From contig NZ_FOBG01000001.1 of NCBI RefSeq assembly GCF_900109645.1, positions 1,550,001 to 1,614,000 on the forward strand: 64,000 nucleotides of DNA. The letters are read 5' to 3'. Below the pieces are notes generated by a model. It was not told the DNA's origin, searched no databases, and was given only the letters and a program-made list of their open reading frames with translations. How positions within the stretch are numbered: the stretch's first letter is position 1; the number at the start of each line of letters is the position of its first letter. Of the stretch, positions 28,151-39,203 are shown piece by piece. Origin of the DNA: Duganella sp. CF402. GTDB taxonomy: Bacteria; Pseudomonadota; Gammaproteobacteria; Burkholderiales; Burkholderiaceae_D. A program made the position numbers and the translations under genes.

Positions 28151-30487
28151 TCAGAAACCGCTGCCCATCTGGAACTGGAAGCGTTCCAGGCGGTCGCCGG
28201 TCTTGGCGTTCAGGGGCTTAGCATAACTCAGTTTCAGCGGACCTACCGGCGAAATCCAGCTGATGCCCAGGCCGGACGAGTAACGCAGCTGCGACAGGCG
28301 CATTTTCTCGCCTTCCTGATAGACCTGGCCGCCGTCGATGAAGCCGAACCAGCGCAGGCTGCGGTCCTGGCCCGAGCCAGGGAACGGCAGCTGCAGCTCG
28401 GCATTGCCGATCAGGCGCGAAGCGCCGCCCAGGGCGTCGCCATAGGTGTAGTCGACCGCGCCCAGCGAGGAGCTGTAGTAGCCGCGCACCGAACCGATAC
28501 CGCCGCCGTAGAAGTTCTTGAACACCGGGTAGCTGCTGCTGCCCAGGCCACGGCCGTAGTCGATCTCGCCCTTCAGGGCCAGCGTGACTTTCTGGTAGAT
28601 CGGCTTGTACCACTGGTGTTCGTACACCGCGCGGTAGTATTTCTGCTGGCCGACCACGTCGATTTCCAGGTTGGCGCGCTGGTAGCGGCCCACGGTCGGC
28701 GTCAGCGACGAGTCGCGGCTGTCGCGCGCCCACGCCGCCGTCAGCGGCACCGCGTTGGTGGTGGCGGTGCCGATACCGGTGGTGGTGCCGTTGATGGTGT
28801 TGACGTACTCGCGGAAGCGGGTCGGCGAGGTGGCGTCGGTGGTGATCATCGAACGCTCCAGGCCAATGCCGAAGAACACGGTGTCCACTTCCGAGAACGG
28901 CACGCCCCAGCTGATACGGCCGCCGTGCTGTTTAATCGTGTAGTAACCGATGTTGACCGCAGGCGGTTTGGTGGTGCGCAGATACAGCTCGTAGCCGCGC
29001 GACACGCCGTCGTCGGTGTAGTAAGGGTCGGTCTGCGAGAACGAAATGGTGCGGCTGTACTTGGAGGTGTTCAGCTCCAGGCCCACGGTGGTGCCCGAAC
29101 CGGCGAAGTTGGCCTGCTGGACCGCCGCCTGGAACGAGAACTTCTCCGACTGCGAGAACGCGCCGCCGATCTGGAAGTTACCGGTCGGTTTTTCGGTCAC
29201 GGTCAGGTTGACGTCCACCTGGTCGGAAGTGCCCTGCGCTTCCGGCGTGTCGATGGTCACGTCCTTGAAGTAGCCGAGGCGGTCGACGCGGTCGCGCGAC
29301 AGCTTGATCTTGTTGGCGTCGTACCAGCTCGATTCGAACTGGCGGAACTCGCGGCGGATCACCTCATCGCGGGTGGTGGTGTTGCCGGCGATGTTCATGT
29401 GGCGCACGTAGGCGCGCTTGCCCGGATCGATGAAGAAGGTGAACGATACTTCACGCTTGTCACGGTCGATGTCCGGGTTGGCGTTGACGTTGGCGAAGGC
29501 GTAGCCGAAGGTGCCCAGGCGATCCGAAATCAGCTTGTTGGTGGCGGTCAGCAGTTCGCCCGAGTAGGTCGCGCCTTTTTTCAGCAGCACCAGCTGGCGC
29601 AGCTCGTCCTCGCGGCCGAAGGTCTCGCCTTCGAACTTGATATCCTTGACGTTGTACTTCTCACCCTCGGTGATGTTGATGGTGATGTAGATGTCCTTCT
29701 TGTCGGGCGTGATCGACACCTGGGTCGACTCGATGTTCATCTCGATGTAGCCGCGATTCAGGTAGTAGGACTTGAGCGACTCGATGTCGCCGGTCAGCTT
29801 GGTCTTGGAGTACTGATTGGCCTTGGTGTACCACGAGAACCAGCCGCCGGTGTTCAGGGCCAGCTGGTCTTTCAGTTCCTTGTCGCTGAATACCTTGTTG
29901 CCGACGATGTTGATCTCTTTGATCTTGGCGACGTCGCCCTCGTCCACCGCGAAGGTGACGTTGACGCGGTTACGCTCGATCGGGGTCACCGTGGTGACCA
30001 CCTTGACGCCGTACAGGCCATGCGACAGGTACTGGCGCTTCAGCTCTTGTTCGGCGCGGTCGACCGAGGCCTTGTCGAAAATCTTGGCCTCGCCCACGCC
30101 GATGTCTTTCAGCGCCTTGACCAGGGTGTCTTTTTCAAATTCCTTGGTGCCGGTGAAGTCCACCTTGGCGATGGCCGGACGTTCCTCGACCAGCACCACC
30201 AGCACCTGGCCGTCCTTCTCCAGCTTCACATCCTTGAAGAAACCGGTGGCGTACAGCGCCTTGATGGCGGTGATGGATTTGTCGTCGTTGAAGGTCTCGC
30301 CGACGCGAACCGGCAGATAGCTGAAGACCGTACCGGCTTCCGTACGCTGGATCCCTTCGACGCGGATATCTTTGATGACGAAAGGATCGATCGCAAGTGC
30401 GCTGCCGCTGCACAGCGCCAGGACAGCGGCGCCGATCAGGCTACGGCGCAAGGAAGTTGAAGTAATACGGTCAGAATATAATTTCAT
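28151..30487 (-). CDS. bamA: Outer-membrane protein assembly factor BamA
   Basis: About 778 residues. A signal peptide (ending GSALA, before IDPFVIKDIRVEGIQRTEAG) is followed by five POTRA domains (about 25-345) and a 16-strand beta barrel ending in FQFQMGSGF, with the typical C-terminal aromatic. The lid-loop region has the conserved GGIGSVRGY form (YGGGIGSVRGYYSSS). BamA inserts beta-barrel proteins into the outer membrane. ATG 30487 is used; a TTG 9 bases upstream is possible. Confidence 0.96.
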   Translation of the reverse strand: MKLYSDRITSTSLRRSLIGAAVLALCSGSALAIDPFVIKDIRVEGIQRTEAGTVFSYLPVRVGETFNDDKSITAIKALYATGFFKDVKLEKDGQVLVVLVEERPAIAKVDFTGTKEFEKDTLVKALKDIGVGEAKIFDKASVDRAEQELKRQYLSHGLYGVKVVTTVTPIERNRVNVTFAVDEGDVAKIKEINIVGNKVFSDKELKDQLALNTGGWFSWYTKANQYSKTKLTGDIESLKSYYLNRGYIEMNIESTQVSITPDKKDIYITINITEGEKYNVKDIKFEGETFGREDELRQLVLLKKGATYSGELLTATNKLISDRLGTFGYAFANVNANPDIDRDKREVSFTFFIDPGKRAYVRHMNIAGNTTTRDEVIRREFRQFESSWYDANKIKLSRDRVDRLGYFKDVTIDTPEAQGTSDQVDVNLTVTEKPTGNFQIGGAFSQSEKFSFQAAVQQANFAGSGTTVGLELNTSKYSRTISFSQTDPYYTDDGVSRGYELYLRTTKPPAVNIGYYTIKQHGGRISWGVPFSEVDTVFFGIGLERSMITTDATSPTRFREYVNTINGTTTGIGTATTNAVPLTAAWARDSRDSSLTPTVGRYQRANLEIDVVGQQKYYRAVYEHQWYKPIYQKVTLALKGEIDYGRGLGSSSYPVFKNFYGGGIGSVRGYYSSSLGAVDYTYGDALGGASRLIGNAELQLPFPGSGQDRSLRWFGFIDGGQVYQEGEKMRLSQLRYSSGLGISWISPVGPLKLSYAKPLNAKTGDRLERFQFQMGSGF

Positions 30488-30517
30488 CGGGTTCAATGGC
30501 TAAATCAACGATAACTG

Positions 30518-31876
30518 CTACAACAACCGGGCCACGTCGTTAAAGACCGCCAGCAGCATCAAGGTCAGTAACAAACCCATGCCGAGACGCTGCGCAATCT
30601 CTCCGACGCGCTCCGGTACAGAACGCCCAGTTAAAACTTCCAGCGAATAATACAGCAAATGCCCGCCATCCAGAACCGGAATTGGCAGCAAATTCATTAC
30701 ACCTAAACTAATGCTGATGAAGGCGATAAAGCTCAAATAGCTCGCCACGCCCATTCGTGCGGTCTGCCCTGCATAATCGGCGATCGTGATCGGGCCGGTG
30801 ACGTTCTTCAGCGAAGCCTCGCCGGTGATCATTTTGCCGATCATTTTCAGCGTCATCGCACAGGTATCCCAGACCTTGGCGACGGCTTTGCCGAGGGCCG
30901 CAATGGGGGACGATGGCACGTTAATCATATCGGGCTGCAGCGCGACGTAAGCGCCGATCTTACCGACTGTTACAGTTCCTTTGCCGGATTTTGCCTGCTC
31001 CGCTTGCGGCGCCGCGTCGAGGACCAGCGGCTGGCCGGCGCGCAGCAAGGCCACTTGCACGGTCTTGCCGGCCGAGGCGCGGATGATGTCGATGAAGGCG
31101 ATGCCGTCGGCAACGGGCGTGCCGTCGACTGTGGTCAGCAGGTCGCCCTCGCGCAGGCCGGCGCGTTCGGCCGGGCTGCCAGGCATCACCTGCTGCACCA
31201 CCGGGGCCGGACGCGATACGCCCACGCCCAGCTGCGACGGCACGTCGTCTTCCAGATCGAGGCCGGCCAGCGCGGACGCCGGCACGGTGGCCGACACGCG
31301 CCCTGCTCCCGGACGTTCGGCCGCAATGCGGATATCGTGTTTGTCGATGGCCGACTGGATGAACTGCCAGCGCAGCTCCGACCACACCTGCACCGGCTGC
31401 TCGTTGACGGCGGTGATCACGTCGCCGCTTTGCAAGCCGGCTTGGGCGGCGGCCGAACCGGCGGCGCGCACGCTGATTTTGCTGCTTGGCTCTTCGATGC
31501 CGTGCATGAACAGGCCGGCGAACAGCACGATGGCGATCAGGAAGTTGGCGGCCGGGCCGGCGGCGACGATGGCGATGCGCTTCCACACATTCTGGCGCGT
31601 GAACTCGCGCTGCAGGTCCGCTTCCGGCAGGCCGGCAAGCTCGCCTTCACGCGCGTCGAGCATCTTGACGTAGCCGCCCAGCGGCAACGCCGAGATGGCC
31701 CACTCGGTCTGGTCCGGCCCGAAACGGCGCGACCACACCACCTTGCCCATGCCGACCGAGAAGCGCAGCACCTTCACGCCGCACCAGCGCGCCACCAGAT
31801 AATGCCCCAGTTCGTGGAAGACGATCAGGGAGCCGAGGCAGACGACGAACGCCAGCACGGTTTGGAGGAAGTTCAT
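30518..31876 (-). CDS. rseP: Site-2 intramembrane zinc metalloprotease RseP
   Basis: 452-residue membrane protease that cleaves anti-sigma factors and leftover signal peptides. HELGH ([15 protein letters not shown], near residue 21) is the zinc-binding motif and a later [11 protein letters not shown] gives the third ligand. Two PDZ domains are seen in the periplasmic loop (about 115-300, [13 protein letters not shown] and [13 protein letters not shown]). Its start overlaps the dxr stop (ATGA). Confidence 0.95.
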   Translation of the reverse strand: MNFLQTVLAFVVCLGSLIVFHELGHYLVARWCGVKVLRFSVGMGKVVWSRRFGPDQTEWAISALPLGGYVKMLDAREGELAGLPEADLQREFTRQNVWKRIAIVAAGPAANFLIAIVLFAGLFMHGIEEPSSKISVRAAGSAAAQAGLQSGDVITAVNEQPVQVWSELRWQFIQSAIDKHDIRIAAERPGAGRVSATVPASALAGLDLEDDVPSQLGVGVSRPAPVVQQVMPGSPAERAGLREGDLLTTVDGTPVADGIAFIDIIRASAGKTVQVALLRAGQPLVLDAAPQAEQAKSGKGTVTVGKIGAYVALQPDMINVPSSPIAALGKAVAKVWDTCAMTLKMIGKMITGEASLKNVTGPITIADYAGQTARMGVASYLSFIAFISISLGVMNLLPIPVLDGGHLLYYSLEVLTGRSVPERVGEIAQRLGMGLLLTLMLLAVFNDVARLL

Positions 31877-33066
31877 TTTGCCAGTCCGGCGATGATGGCT
31901 TCAGCAGCGGCGCGGGCGGCGGCGTCTTGCGCCATCACCGCTTCGATGCTGTGGGCGGCGCCGTGCGGCAGCGTGTCCACCACTTGGGCGATCACACGGT
32001 CGATCTGGCGGAAGCCGATTTTCAGGTCGAGGAAGGCCTGCACCGCCACCTCGTTGGCCGCGTTCAGCAGGGCCGGTGCGGTGCCGCCTGCGCGCAGCGC
32101 GTCGAAGGCCAGCGCCAGGCATGGGAAGCGGTTGAAGTCCGGCTTCTCGAATTGCAGCGTGGCGATCTGGGTCAGGTCCAGCTGCGCCACGCCGGAAGCG
32201 ATGCGCTCCGGATAGGCCAGCGCGTGGGCGATCGGCGTACGCATGTCCGGGTTGCCCAGCTGCGCCAGCACCGAGCCGTCGACGTAGGACACCATCGAAT
32301 GGATCACCGACTGCGGGTGGATCACCACTTCGATCTGGTCGGCGGGAGCGCCGAACAGCCAGTGGGCCTCGATCACTTCCAGGCCCTTGTTCATCATGGT
32401 GGCCGAGTCGACCGAGATCTTGCGGCCCATCGACCAGTTGGGGTGCTTGCAGGCCTGCTCCGGCGTTACCGCGTCCAGCGTGGCGACGTCGCGCGCCAGG
32501 AACGGGCCGCCGGATGCGGTCAGCAAAATCTTGGCCACGCCGGCCGCCGCGTCGCGCACCGCCGGCACGCGGCCGCCGAACTGCGGCATCGACTGGAAGA
32601 TGGCGTTATGCTCGGAATCGATCGGCAGCAGCACCGCGCCCGATTCCTGCACCGCATCCATGAACAGCTGGCCGGACATGACCAGCGCTTCCTTGTTCGC
32701 CAACAGGATTTTTTTACCGGCGCGGGCGGCGGCCAGCGTAGGTGCCAGGCCGGCCGCGCCGACGATGGCTGCCATCACGCTATCGACTTCCGCTGCGCTG
32801 GCGATGGCGCACAGCGCCTGCTCGCCCCACTCCACTTCGGTGCTCACACCGGCCGCGCGCAGCAGCGCGGCCAGGCGGTCGGCGGCGGCGGCGGTGCCGA
32901 CCACCGCGCGCGCTGGACGGAACTGCACGCACTGCGCGGCCAGTTCATCGACGCGGCCATGCGCGGACAAGGCGTAGACGGCATAGCGCTCCGGATGGCG
33001 CGCCACCACATCCAGCGTGGATACGCCGATGGAACCGGTGGCGCCTAAGACGGTAATACGTTGCAT
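31873..33066 (-). CDS. dxr: 1-deoxy-D-xylulose 5-phosphate reductoisomerase
   Basis: 397-residue NADPH-dependent enzyme of the MEP isoprenoid pathway. [14 protein letters not shown] is the NADPH-binding start; [10 protein letters not shown] and the later metal/substrate region [13 protein letters not shown] are conserved. The neighbouring uppS and cdsA link isoprenoid supply to undecaprenyl and phospholipid synthesis. Confidence 0.96.
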   Translation of the reverse strand: MQRITVLGATGSIGVSTLDVVARHPERYAVYALSAHGRVDELAAQCVQFRPARAVVGTAAAADRLAALLRAAGVSTEVEWGEQALCAIASAAEVDSVMAAIVGAAGLAPTLAAARAGKKILLANKEALVMSGQLFMDAVQESGAVLLPIDSEHNAIFQSMPQFGGRVPAVRDAAAGVAKILLTASGGPFLARDVATLDAVTPEQACKHPNWSMGRKISVDSATMMNKGLEVIEAHWLFGAPADQIEVVIHPQSVIHSMVSYVDGSVLAQLGNPDMRTPIAHALAYPERIASGVAQLDLTQIATLQFEKPDFNRFPCLALAFDALRAGGTAPALLNAANEVAVQAFLDLKIGFRQIDRVIAQVVDTLPHGAAHSIEAVMAQDAAARAAAEAIIAGLAK

Positions 33067-33079
33067 GATTAAGCTACTT

Positions 33080-33918
33080 TCAGAGCCAGGACGCGACCAG
33101 CGCCGCCATCGGCAGCACCGGAATCAGCGCGTCCACACGATCGAGCACGCCGCCGTGGCCAGGCAGCAGGTTGCTGCTGTCCTTCATGCCGGCGCGGCGC
33201 TTGAGCGCGGATTCAAACAGGTCGCCAATGACCGAGAACATCACGATCACCAGCAGGATCAACAGCGTCAGGCTCCAGCCAAAGCGGGCGTGCAGCTTGT
33301 AGGTAAAGGTGTCTTGCAGCCACGGAGCGGCCGAATCGGCGAGGATCACCGACAGCGCGGCAATCGCCAGCACGGCAATCGCGCCGCCAATCGCGCCTTC
33401 CCACGACTTGCCCGGCGAGATGGTCGGCGCCAGCTTGCGCTTGCCGAAGGCCTTGCCGGAGAAGTAGGCGCCGATATCGGCGATCCACACCAGCACCATC
33501 ACCGACAGCAGGAACAGCGGCGAATGCAGGTACAGGCCGACAATCGCGAAGAAGCACGCAAACACGGCAAAGGTAAAGGTGATGGCCAGCGACCAGTTGG
33601 CCGCGCCGCCCAGTTGCGGCAGGCCCAGGCCCAGCGTTGGCGCATAGCGGATGATCCACAGCAGCGCGGCCACGCCGTACAGCGCGTTGACCGAACCCGG
33701 CTTGGCGGTGTACATCAGGCCGACGAACAGCGCGCCGCCGATCACACCGGCCACGCGGGCCTTGCCTTCAGCGAGGCCGAACAGGCGCGCGCCCTCCCAC
33801 ACGGCGGCGCCGACAAACAGCGTCACCACCAGGGCAAACGCGGGGAAATAGTTGAAGAACAGGACCGGCAGCAGCACCGCCAGTAAAGCAACAGCGGTAA
33901 TAATCCTCGTTTTCAGCA

Positions 33919-33919
<1 letters not shown>
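33080..33919 (-). CDS. cdsA: Phosphatidate cytidylyltransferase
   Basis: 279-residue polytopic membrane enzyme making CDP-diacylglycerol. About eight hydrophobic segments; the signature is near the C-terminus ([35 protein letters not shown], split here as [13 protein letters not shown] and [10 protein letters not shown]). The start overlaps the uppS stop by one base. Confidence 0.95.
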
Positions 33920-34671
<752 letters not shown>

Positions 34672-34688
34672 GAAAACGTTGGTGCCAA

Positions 34689-34716
34689 AGTATAAAGTAT
34701 TGCAGGTGTTGGTCGA
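34689..34716 (-). promoter_or_regulatory. Candidate promoter of the uppS operon
   Basis: On the minus strand TCGACC (34716-34711) and TATACT (34694-34689) are separated by 16 bases, upstream of uppS and downstream of the frr terminator hairpin. Eye-based only. Confidence 0.4.
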
Positions 34717-34720
34717 AAAA

Positions 34721-34767
34721 ACAAGACGCCAGCACGGCAGTTGCTGCCGTGCTGGCGTCCTTGCTTT
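34721..34767 (-). terminator. Strong intrinsic terminator after frr
   Basis: A perfect 16-bp stem (GACGCCAGCACGGCAG at 34725-34740 with its complement at 34744-34759) and 3-base loop. On the minus strand it is followed by CTTGTTTTTT, and on the plus strand by a T run too. It closes the pyrH-frr transcript 3' of frr. Confidence 0.9.
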
Positions 34768-34769
34768 TT

Positions 34770-35330
34770 TTACACCGTCAGAACTTCTTTTTCTTTCTCG
34801 GCCAGCATCTTGTCGATGTCGGCGATGGCTTTGTCGGTCAGCTTCTGGATCTCGTCGGTGCCACGGCGCTCGTCGTCTTCCGAGATGGCCTTATCCTTGA
34901 CCAGCTTCTTCAGGCCCTCGTTGGCGTCGCGACGGATGTTGCGCACGGCAACCTTGGCGTCTTCACCTTCGCTCTTGACCAGCTTGACCATCTCCTTGCG
35001 GCGCTCTTCCGTCAGTGCCGGGGTCGGCACGCGGATCTGGTCACCCTGGGACGATGGGTTCAGGCCCAGGTCGGAATCACGGATCGCCTTCTCGATGGCG
35101 GCGGCCATTTTCTTTTCGAACGGCTGCACGCCGATGGTGCGGGCGTCGACCAGGGTCAGGTTGGCGACCTGGTTGATCGGGGTCGGGTTACCGTAGTAAT
35201 CGACCATCACGCTATCGAGGATGCCGGCGTGGGCACGGCCGGTACGGACCTTGGCCAGGTCGCCGCGCAGGGTTTCCAGCGATTTGACCATGCGCTCTTG
35301 CGCGCTCTTTTTAACGTCAGCTACGGACAT
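34770..35330 (-). CDS. frr: Ribosome recycling factor
   Basis: 186-residue factor that, with EF-G, splits post-termination ribosomes. ATG 35330 is chosen: AGGAGAG is 6 bases upstream and the product starts [14 protein letters not shown], with the conserved LRTGRA-like segment ([15 protein letters not shown]) and [18 protein letters not shown]. It lies 25 bases after pyrH in the common rpsB-tsf-pyrH-frr order. Confidence 0.97.
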   Translation of the reverse strand: MSVADVKKSAQERMVKSLETLRGDLAKVRTGRAHAGILDSVMVDYYGNPTPINQVANLTLVDARTIGVQPFEKKMAAAIEKAIRDSDLGLNPSSQGDQIRVPTPALTEERRKEMVKLVKSEGEDAKVAVRNIRRDANEGLKKLVKDKAISEDDERRGTDEIQKLTDKAIADIDKMLAEKEKEVLTV

Positions 35331-35355
35331 TGCTGCTCTCCTGTTTTCTTGAAAA

Positions 35356-36072
35356 TTAAACGTGAACCAGTGTACCTTCATCCTCGCCCATGATTACGCG
35401 CATCAGCGCGCCGGGCTTGGTGATGGAAAACACTTTGATCGGCAGTTTCTGGTCGCGGCACAGCGCAAACGCGGTGGCGTCCATCACCTGCAGGTGCTTG
35501 GCGATCGCTTCATCGAAGCTGATCGAGCTATACAGCGTGGCGTTCGGATCCTTTTTCGGGTCGGCGGTGTAGATGCCGTCCACTTTGGTGGCCTTCAGCA
35601 CGATTTCCGCGCTCACTTCCGAGCCGCGCAGCGCCGCTGCGGTGTCGGTGGTGAAGAACGGGTTGCCGGTGCCGGCCGCGAACACCACGACCTTGCCTTC
35701 TTCCAGGTACTGCAGCGCTTTCGGGCGCACATACGGCTCGACCACCTGCTCGATGCCGATGGCCGACATCACGCGCGCGGTGATGCCGACATGGCGCATG
35801 GCGTCGGCCAGGGCCAGCGCGTTCATCACGGTGGCCAGCATGCCCATGTAGTCGGCCGTGGCGCGGTCCATGCCCTGCGCACCGGGTGCTACGCCCCGGA
35901 AGATATTGCCGCCGCCAATGACGATCGCCAGTTCCACACCCAGTTTCGCGACCTCGGCCACATCGGCCACCGTCCGTTCGATCGTGGCGCGGTTGATGCC
36001 GTACGGATCATCGCCCATCAGGGCTTCGCCGGACAATTTGAGGAGGACGCGCTTATAGGCTGGTTTGGACAT
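35356..36072 (-). CDS. pyrH: Uridylate kinase
   Basis: 238-residue UMP kinase of the amino-acid-kinase fold. [25 protein letters not shown] and [15 protein letters not shown] are typical. A good AGGAG site lies 9 bases before ATG 36072. It starts after the tsf terminator, so it may have its own promoter. Confidence 0.97.
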   Translation of the reverse strand: MSKPAYKRVLLKLSGEALMGDDPYGINRATIERTVADVAEVAKLGVELAIVIGGGNIFRGVAPGAQGMDRATADYMGMLATVMNALALADAMRHVGITARVMSAIGIEQVVEPYVRPKALQYLEEGKVVVFAAGTGNPFFTTDTAAALRGSEVSAEIVLKATKVDGIYTADPKKDPNATLYSSISFDEAIAKHLQVMDATAFALCRDQKLPIKVFSITKPGALMRVIMGEDEGTLVHV

Positions 36073-36161
36073 GAGACGGGGCTCCTAATTGATTGGGTTA
36101 TTCAGGGTTAAGTCTGCGGCGCTATGATACATCGCCCGGCGCCGCGTACTGCTGCGGGCTT

Positions 36162-36188
36162 AAAAAAACGGGCCTCTCGGCCCGTTTT
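36162..36188 (-). terminator. Intrinsic terminator of tsf
   Basis: AAAACGGGCC (36165-36174), loop TCTC, GGCCCGTTTT (36179-36188); on the minus strand the stem is followed by further T residues. It begins 6 bases after the tsf stop. Confidence 0.9.
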
Positions 36189-36193
36189 CTGTA

Positions 36194-37111
36194 TTACGCT
36201 CCTTTGGAAGCGGCCATCTGTGCGGCCACTTCTGCTGCGAAGTCGTCTACCTTCTTCTCGATGCCCTCGCCTACCACGTACATGGTGAAGGCTTTAACGG
36301 TGGTCGATTTTTCTTTCAGCATCTGCTCGATCGATTGCTTGTCGTTTTTCACGAAAGCCTGGTTCAGCAGCGATACTTCTTTCAGGTACTTCTGCACCGA
36401 GCCTTCCAGACGCTTGGCGACGATGTCGGCAGCTTGCGGCGTTTTGCCAGCGGCAACAGCAGCAGCGGCATCTTCGTCCGCTTTCAGTTGGGCAACCGAA
36501 CGCTCTTTTTCGATCAGTTCCGCTGGAACCTGGTCAGCCGACAGCGACACTGGCTTCATTGCAGCGATGTGCATGGCCACGTCTTTACCGACTTGCTCGT
36601 CGGCGCCGTCGAATTCAACGATCACGCCGATACGGGCACCGTGCAGGTACGACGCCAGCTTGGCGCTGGTTTCGAAACGCTGGAAGCGGCGGATCGACAT
36701 GTTTTCGCCGATTTTACCGATCAGGGCCGAACGCACTTCGTCCAGGGTCTTGCCTTCGTCGCCGGCTGGCAGGGCCAGCAGGGCAGCCACGTCGGACGGG
36801 TTCTTTTCCGCTACCAGACGGGCGGCGGTGTTGGCCAGGGCCAGGAAGTCGTCGTTTTTCGCAACGAAGTCGGTTTCCGAGTTCACTTCCACCAGGGCGC
36901 CTACGCCGCCGGCGATGTAGGTCGCTACCACGCCTTCAGCGGTGATGCGGCTGGCGGCTTTACCGGCCTTGCCACCAAGCTTGACGCGCAGGATCTCTTC
37001 CGCACGACCCATGTCGCCTTCGGCTTCGGTCAGTGCTTTTTTGCATTCCATCATCGGCGCGTCGGTTTTCGCGCGCAGTTCGCCTACCATTGCTGCAGTA
37101 ATCGCTGCCAT
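36194..37111 (-). CDS. tsf: Elongation factor Ts
   Basis: 305-residue guanine nucleotide exchange factor for EF-Tu. The N-terminal UBA-like module ([20 protein letters not shown]) and the [10 protein letters not shown] core motif are clear. It is downstream of rpsB, with a hairpin between them, and ends at a strong terminator. Confidence 0.97.
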   Translation of the reverse strand: MAAITAAMVGELRAKTDAPMMECKKALTEAEGDMGRAEEILRVKLGGKAGKAASRITAEGVVATYIAGGVGALVEVNSETDFVAKNDDFLALANTAARLVAEKNPSDVAALLALPAGDEGKTLDEVRSALIGKIGENMSIRRFQRFETSAKLASYLHGARIGVIVEFDGADEQVGKDVAMHIAAMKPVSLSADQVPAELIEKERSVAQLKADEDAAAAVAAGKTPQAADIVAKRLEGSVQKYLKEVSLLNQAFVKNDKQSIEQMLKEKSTTVKAFTMYVVGEGIEKKVDDFAAEVAAQMAASKGA

Positions 37112-37161
37112 GTGTTTCTCCTGTATTCGGTATTTCAGTATTCGGTGGGGGTGCTTATGTC

Positions 37162-37197
37162 AAAAAAAAGGGGGAGCTGTTGGCCACCCCTTTTTTT
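37162..37197 (-). terminator. Hairpin terminator or attenuator between rpsB and tsf
   Basis: AAAAAAAGGGG at 37163-37173 pairs with CCCCTTTTTTT at 37187-37197. In the minus-strand transcript the stem ends in a U run. Since tsf usually depends on the rpsB promoter, it may act as a partial terminator setting the S2:EF-Ts ratio. Confidence 0.7.
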
Positions 37198-37218
37198 CTT
37201 ACAGCCTGTCAGGAACGA

Positions 37219-37971
37219 TTAAGCCTGTTCGCTGACTTCGACGAATTCGTCGCCGGCTGCGGCTTTTACCAGCTCAACAACTTCAGCGCCGGCTGCCGAA
37301 CGGCCTTCCAGGATCGCATCTGCCACGCCGCGGGCGTACAGAGTGATGGCTTTCGACGAGTCGTCGTTGCCTGGAATGACGTACTGCACGCCTTCTGGCG
37401 AGTGGTTGGTGTCGACCACGCCGATCACTGGGATACCCAGTTTAGCGGCTTCGGTGATGGCGCCTTTATGGTAGCCAACGTCAACGACGAAGATTGCGTC
37501 AGGAACGCCGCCCATGTCTTTGATGCCGCCGATCGATTTTTGCAGCTTGACGATTTCGCGTTGGAACATCAGCGCTTCTTTTTTCGACAGCTTCTCAACC
37601 GAACCGTCTTGCAGAGCGGCTTCCATGTCTTTCAGGCGCTTGATCGAGGTCTTGATGGTTTTGAAGTTGGTCAGCATGCCGCCCAGCCAACGCTGGTCAA
37701 CATAAGGAACGCCTGCGCGCTGGGCTTCAGCAGCGATGATATCGCGTGCTTGACGCTTGGTGCCAACCATCAGGATGGTGCCACGGCTAGCGGCAACCTG
37801 TTTCACGTGTTTCATCGCTTCTTGATACATACCCATCGTCTTTTCCAGATTGATGATATGGATCTTGTTGCGGTGACCGAAGATGAACGGAGCCATCTTT
37901 GGGTTCCAGAAACGGGTTTGGTGACCGAAGTGGACACCGGCTTCCAGCATTTCGCGCATAGTTACGGACAT
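37219..37971 (-). CDS. rpsB: 30S ribosomal protein S2
   Basis: 250-residue ribosomal protein. [22 protein letters not shown] and [19 protein letters not shown] are diagnostic. GGAG lies 7 bases upstream of ATG 37971. The 5' leader contains a hairpin that could be an S2 autoregulatory site. Confidence 0.98.
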   Translation of the reverse strand: MSVTMREMLEAGVHFGHQTRFWNPKMAPFIFGHRNKIHIINLEKTMGMYQEAMKHVKQVAASRGTILMVGTKRQARDIIAAEAQRAGVPYVDQRWLGGMLTNFKTIKTSIKRLKDMEAALQDGSVEKLSKKEALMFQREIVKLQKSIGGIKDMGGVPDAIFVVDVGYHKGAITEAAKLGIPVIGVVDTNHSPEGVQYVIPGNDDSSKAITLYARGVADAILEGRSAAGAEVVELVKAAAGDEFVEVSEQA

Positions 37972-38325
37972 AATTTACTCCAGGGTTAGTTCTGGAATCC
38001 GATCAGTCACCTAGTAGGCACCCTTGTCGACCGGATTCGCGTGTTTAAATTAACGGAATTTACAACATTGCTTAAACCAAATTCAAGCAACCCAAGATTC
38101 TACCTTGAAAACCCGGTGGAGAGCAAGCTTTCCCGCTCTATGCGGACGCCCCGCAATGGTGCGCACGCACCAGACTTGTGCATAGCTTGTAGATAGTCAA
38201 AATAAATTTCCTACCGGCTGTCTATAGCTGCCTAAAATGTAATATTATTTCGGCTACCAAAGTTTCAGAAGATTAATTATTGCTGCGCCCAGTCCATGCG
38301 ATAGCATTCGCCTGAGAGACCAATC
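37972..38325. other. 354-base divergent intergenic region between rpsB and a PEP-CTERM gene
   Basis: AT-richer than its surroundings, with no convincing ORF or RNA gene. The rpsB-proximal part (37995-38038) holds a hairpin described separately. TTGCTT and AAGCAA near 38076-38098 form a short inverted repeat. The rpsB promoter should lie in 38040-38110 on the minus strand, but I could not pick one pair of boxes with confidence. The 38200-38300 part is AT-rich and probably drives the plus-strand gene. Confidence 0.6.
37995..38038 (-). promoter_or_regulatory. rpsB leader hairpin, possible S2 autoregulatory element
   Basis: GAATCCG (37995-38001) pairs with CGGATTC (38032-38038), closing a 30-base loop within the presumed 5' UTR of rpsB; its 3' edge is about 23 bases from the rpsB start. 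S2 is known to repress its own mRNA in gammaproteobacteria through a structured leader. That this is the equivalent is inference. Confidence 0.45.
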
Positions 38326-39090
38326 ATGCCTGTATTGCTAGCCGTAACCCTTGCCGCCGCGCTCCAGCCCGCATGCTCCTGGGATAATCCCGGACATAAC
38401 CCCTATACCGGCGGCGCCGCCGCCGCCATCGACCGCTACACCGACATTCCCGAAGCCGTGCGCAGCACGCTGAAACGCCGCCTCGCCGAAGGCCAGTCGG
38501 ACGACAAGGTCAACATCACGCGCGACGGCATCGCCGGCAAGTACCAGTACGACCCCGCCATCCGCGACATGCATTTTGGCCGCGCTTCGGTATGCCGCAC
38601 GGTCACCCGCGACCGCTGGGCCGCCACCCGCAGCGAGCCCGGGGCCGTCTACTGCGTGGGCGAGCATTGCATCCTGGTGCCGCGCATCTGCGGCAATGTC
38701 AGCCGCATCAGCCGCACCGCGCCGGCCGTGGCGGCCGCGCCGAAGGAAGAGGCGCGCGAGATGGAGCAACCGCTTGCGTTTGCCGACCTGGGCCTGGCCG
38801 ACGCGCCGGAGCGCGGCGAAATGCCGCTGGACGAGGCCGAGGAAGCCGAACGGCGCGCCTCGCACCAGCGCGCGCAAGACACCGTGGCCGAACTGCTGGA
38901 CGAAGCCGAACTGGAAGCCACCGCCAGCAACAGCCGCTTCCGCAGGCTCGGCGGCGACGGCGCCTTCACCGACGACGACATCGGGCGCGACGTCTCGCCG
39001 GTGCCGGAAGCCGACACCTGGGCCATGCTGCTGGCCGGCCTCGGCCTGGTCGGCTGGCAGGTGCGCCGCAGCCGCCGGCAAGCCCGCTAA
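38326..39090 (+). CDS. PEP-CTERM protein with MHFG motif
   Basis: 254-residue exported protein. A signal peptide (about residues 1-19) is followed by Cys-containing sequence, the motif DMHFGRASVCR, and a four-Cys region (VCRTV, VYCVGEHC, RICG). An acidic Ala/Glu-rich linker then leads to a PEP-CTERM signal (VPEADTWAMLLAGLGLVGW, then a basic tail RRSRRQAR). It matches what is annotated as the MHFG family of PEP-CTERM proteins. GAGAG is 7 bases before ATG 38326. Exosortase-dependent surface location is expected; the function is unknown. Confidence 0.8.
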   Translation: MPVLLAVTLAAALQPACSWDNPGHNPYTGGAAAAIDRYTDIPEAVRSTLKRRLAEGQSDDKVNITRDGIAGKYQYDPAIRDMHFGRASVCRTVTRDRWAATRSEPGAVYCVGEHCILVPRICGNVSRISRTAPAVAAAPKEEAREMEQPLAFADLGLADAPERGEMPLDEAEEAERRASHQRAQDTVAELLDEAELEATASNSRFRRLGGDGAFTDDDIGRDVSPVPEADTWAMLLAGLGLVGWQVRRSRRQAR

Positions 39091-39130
39091 TCCCCGGCCG
39101 GGACAGCCGCACGATCCGCGCGCTGTCGTT

Positions 39131-39136
39131 TATAAT
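39131..39136 (+). promoter_or_regulatory. -10 box of the probable map promoter
   Basis: A perfect TATAAT lies 68 bases upstream of the map start. No good -35 box is present at the expected distance, so the call rests on the -10 box alone. Confidence 0.4.
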
Positions 39137-39203
39137 TTCGACATATTGCACGCCCGGCCGCGCCGGGCGCGTTCACCGTTTACTTTGCAGATTGCGATCC
39201 AAT

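Noticed and set aside
39150..39172. GC-rich inverted repeat (GCCCGGC/GCCGGGC) between the PEP-CTERM gene and map
   Set aside because: No T run follows and it lies downstream of the likely map promoter; not called a terminator.
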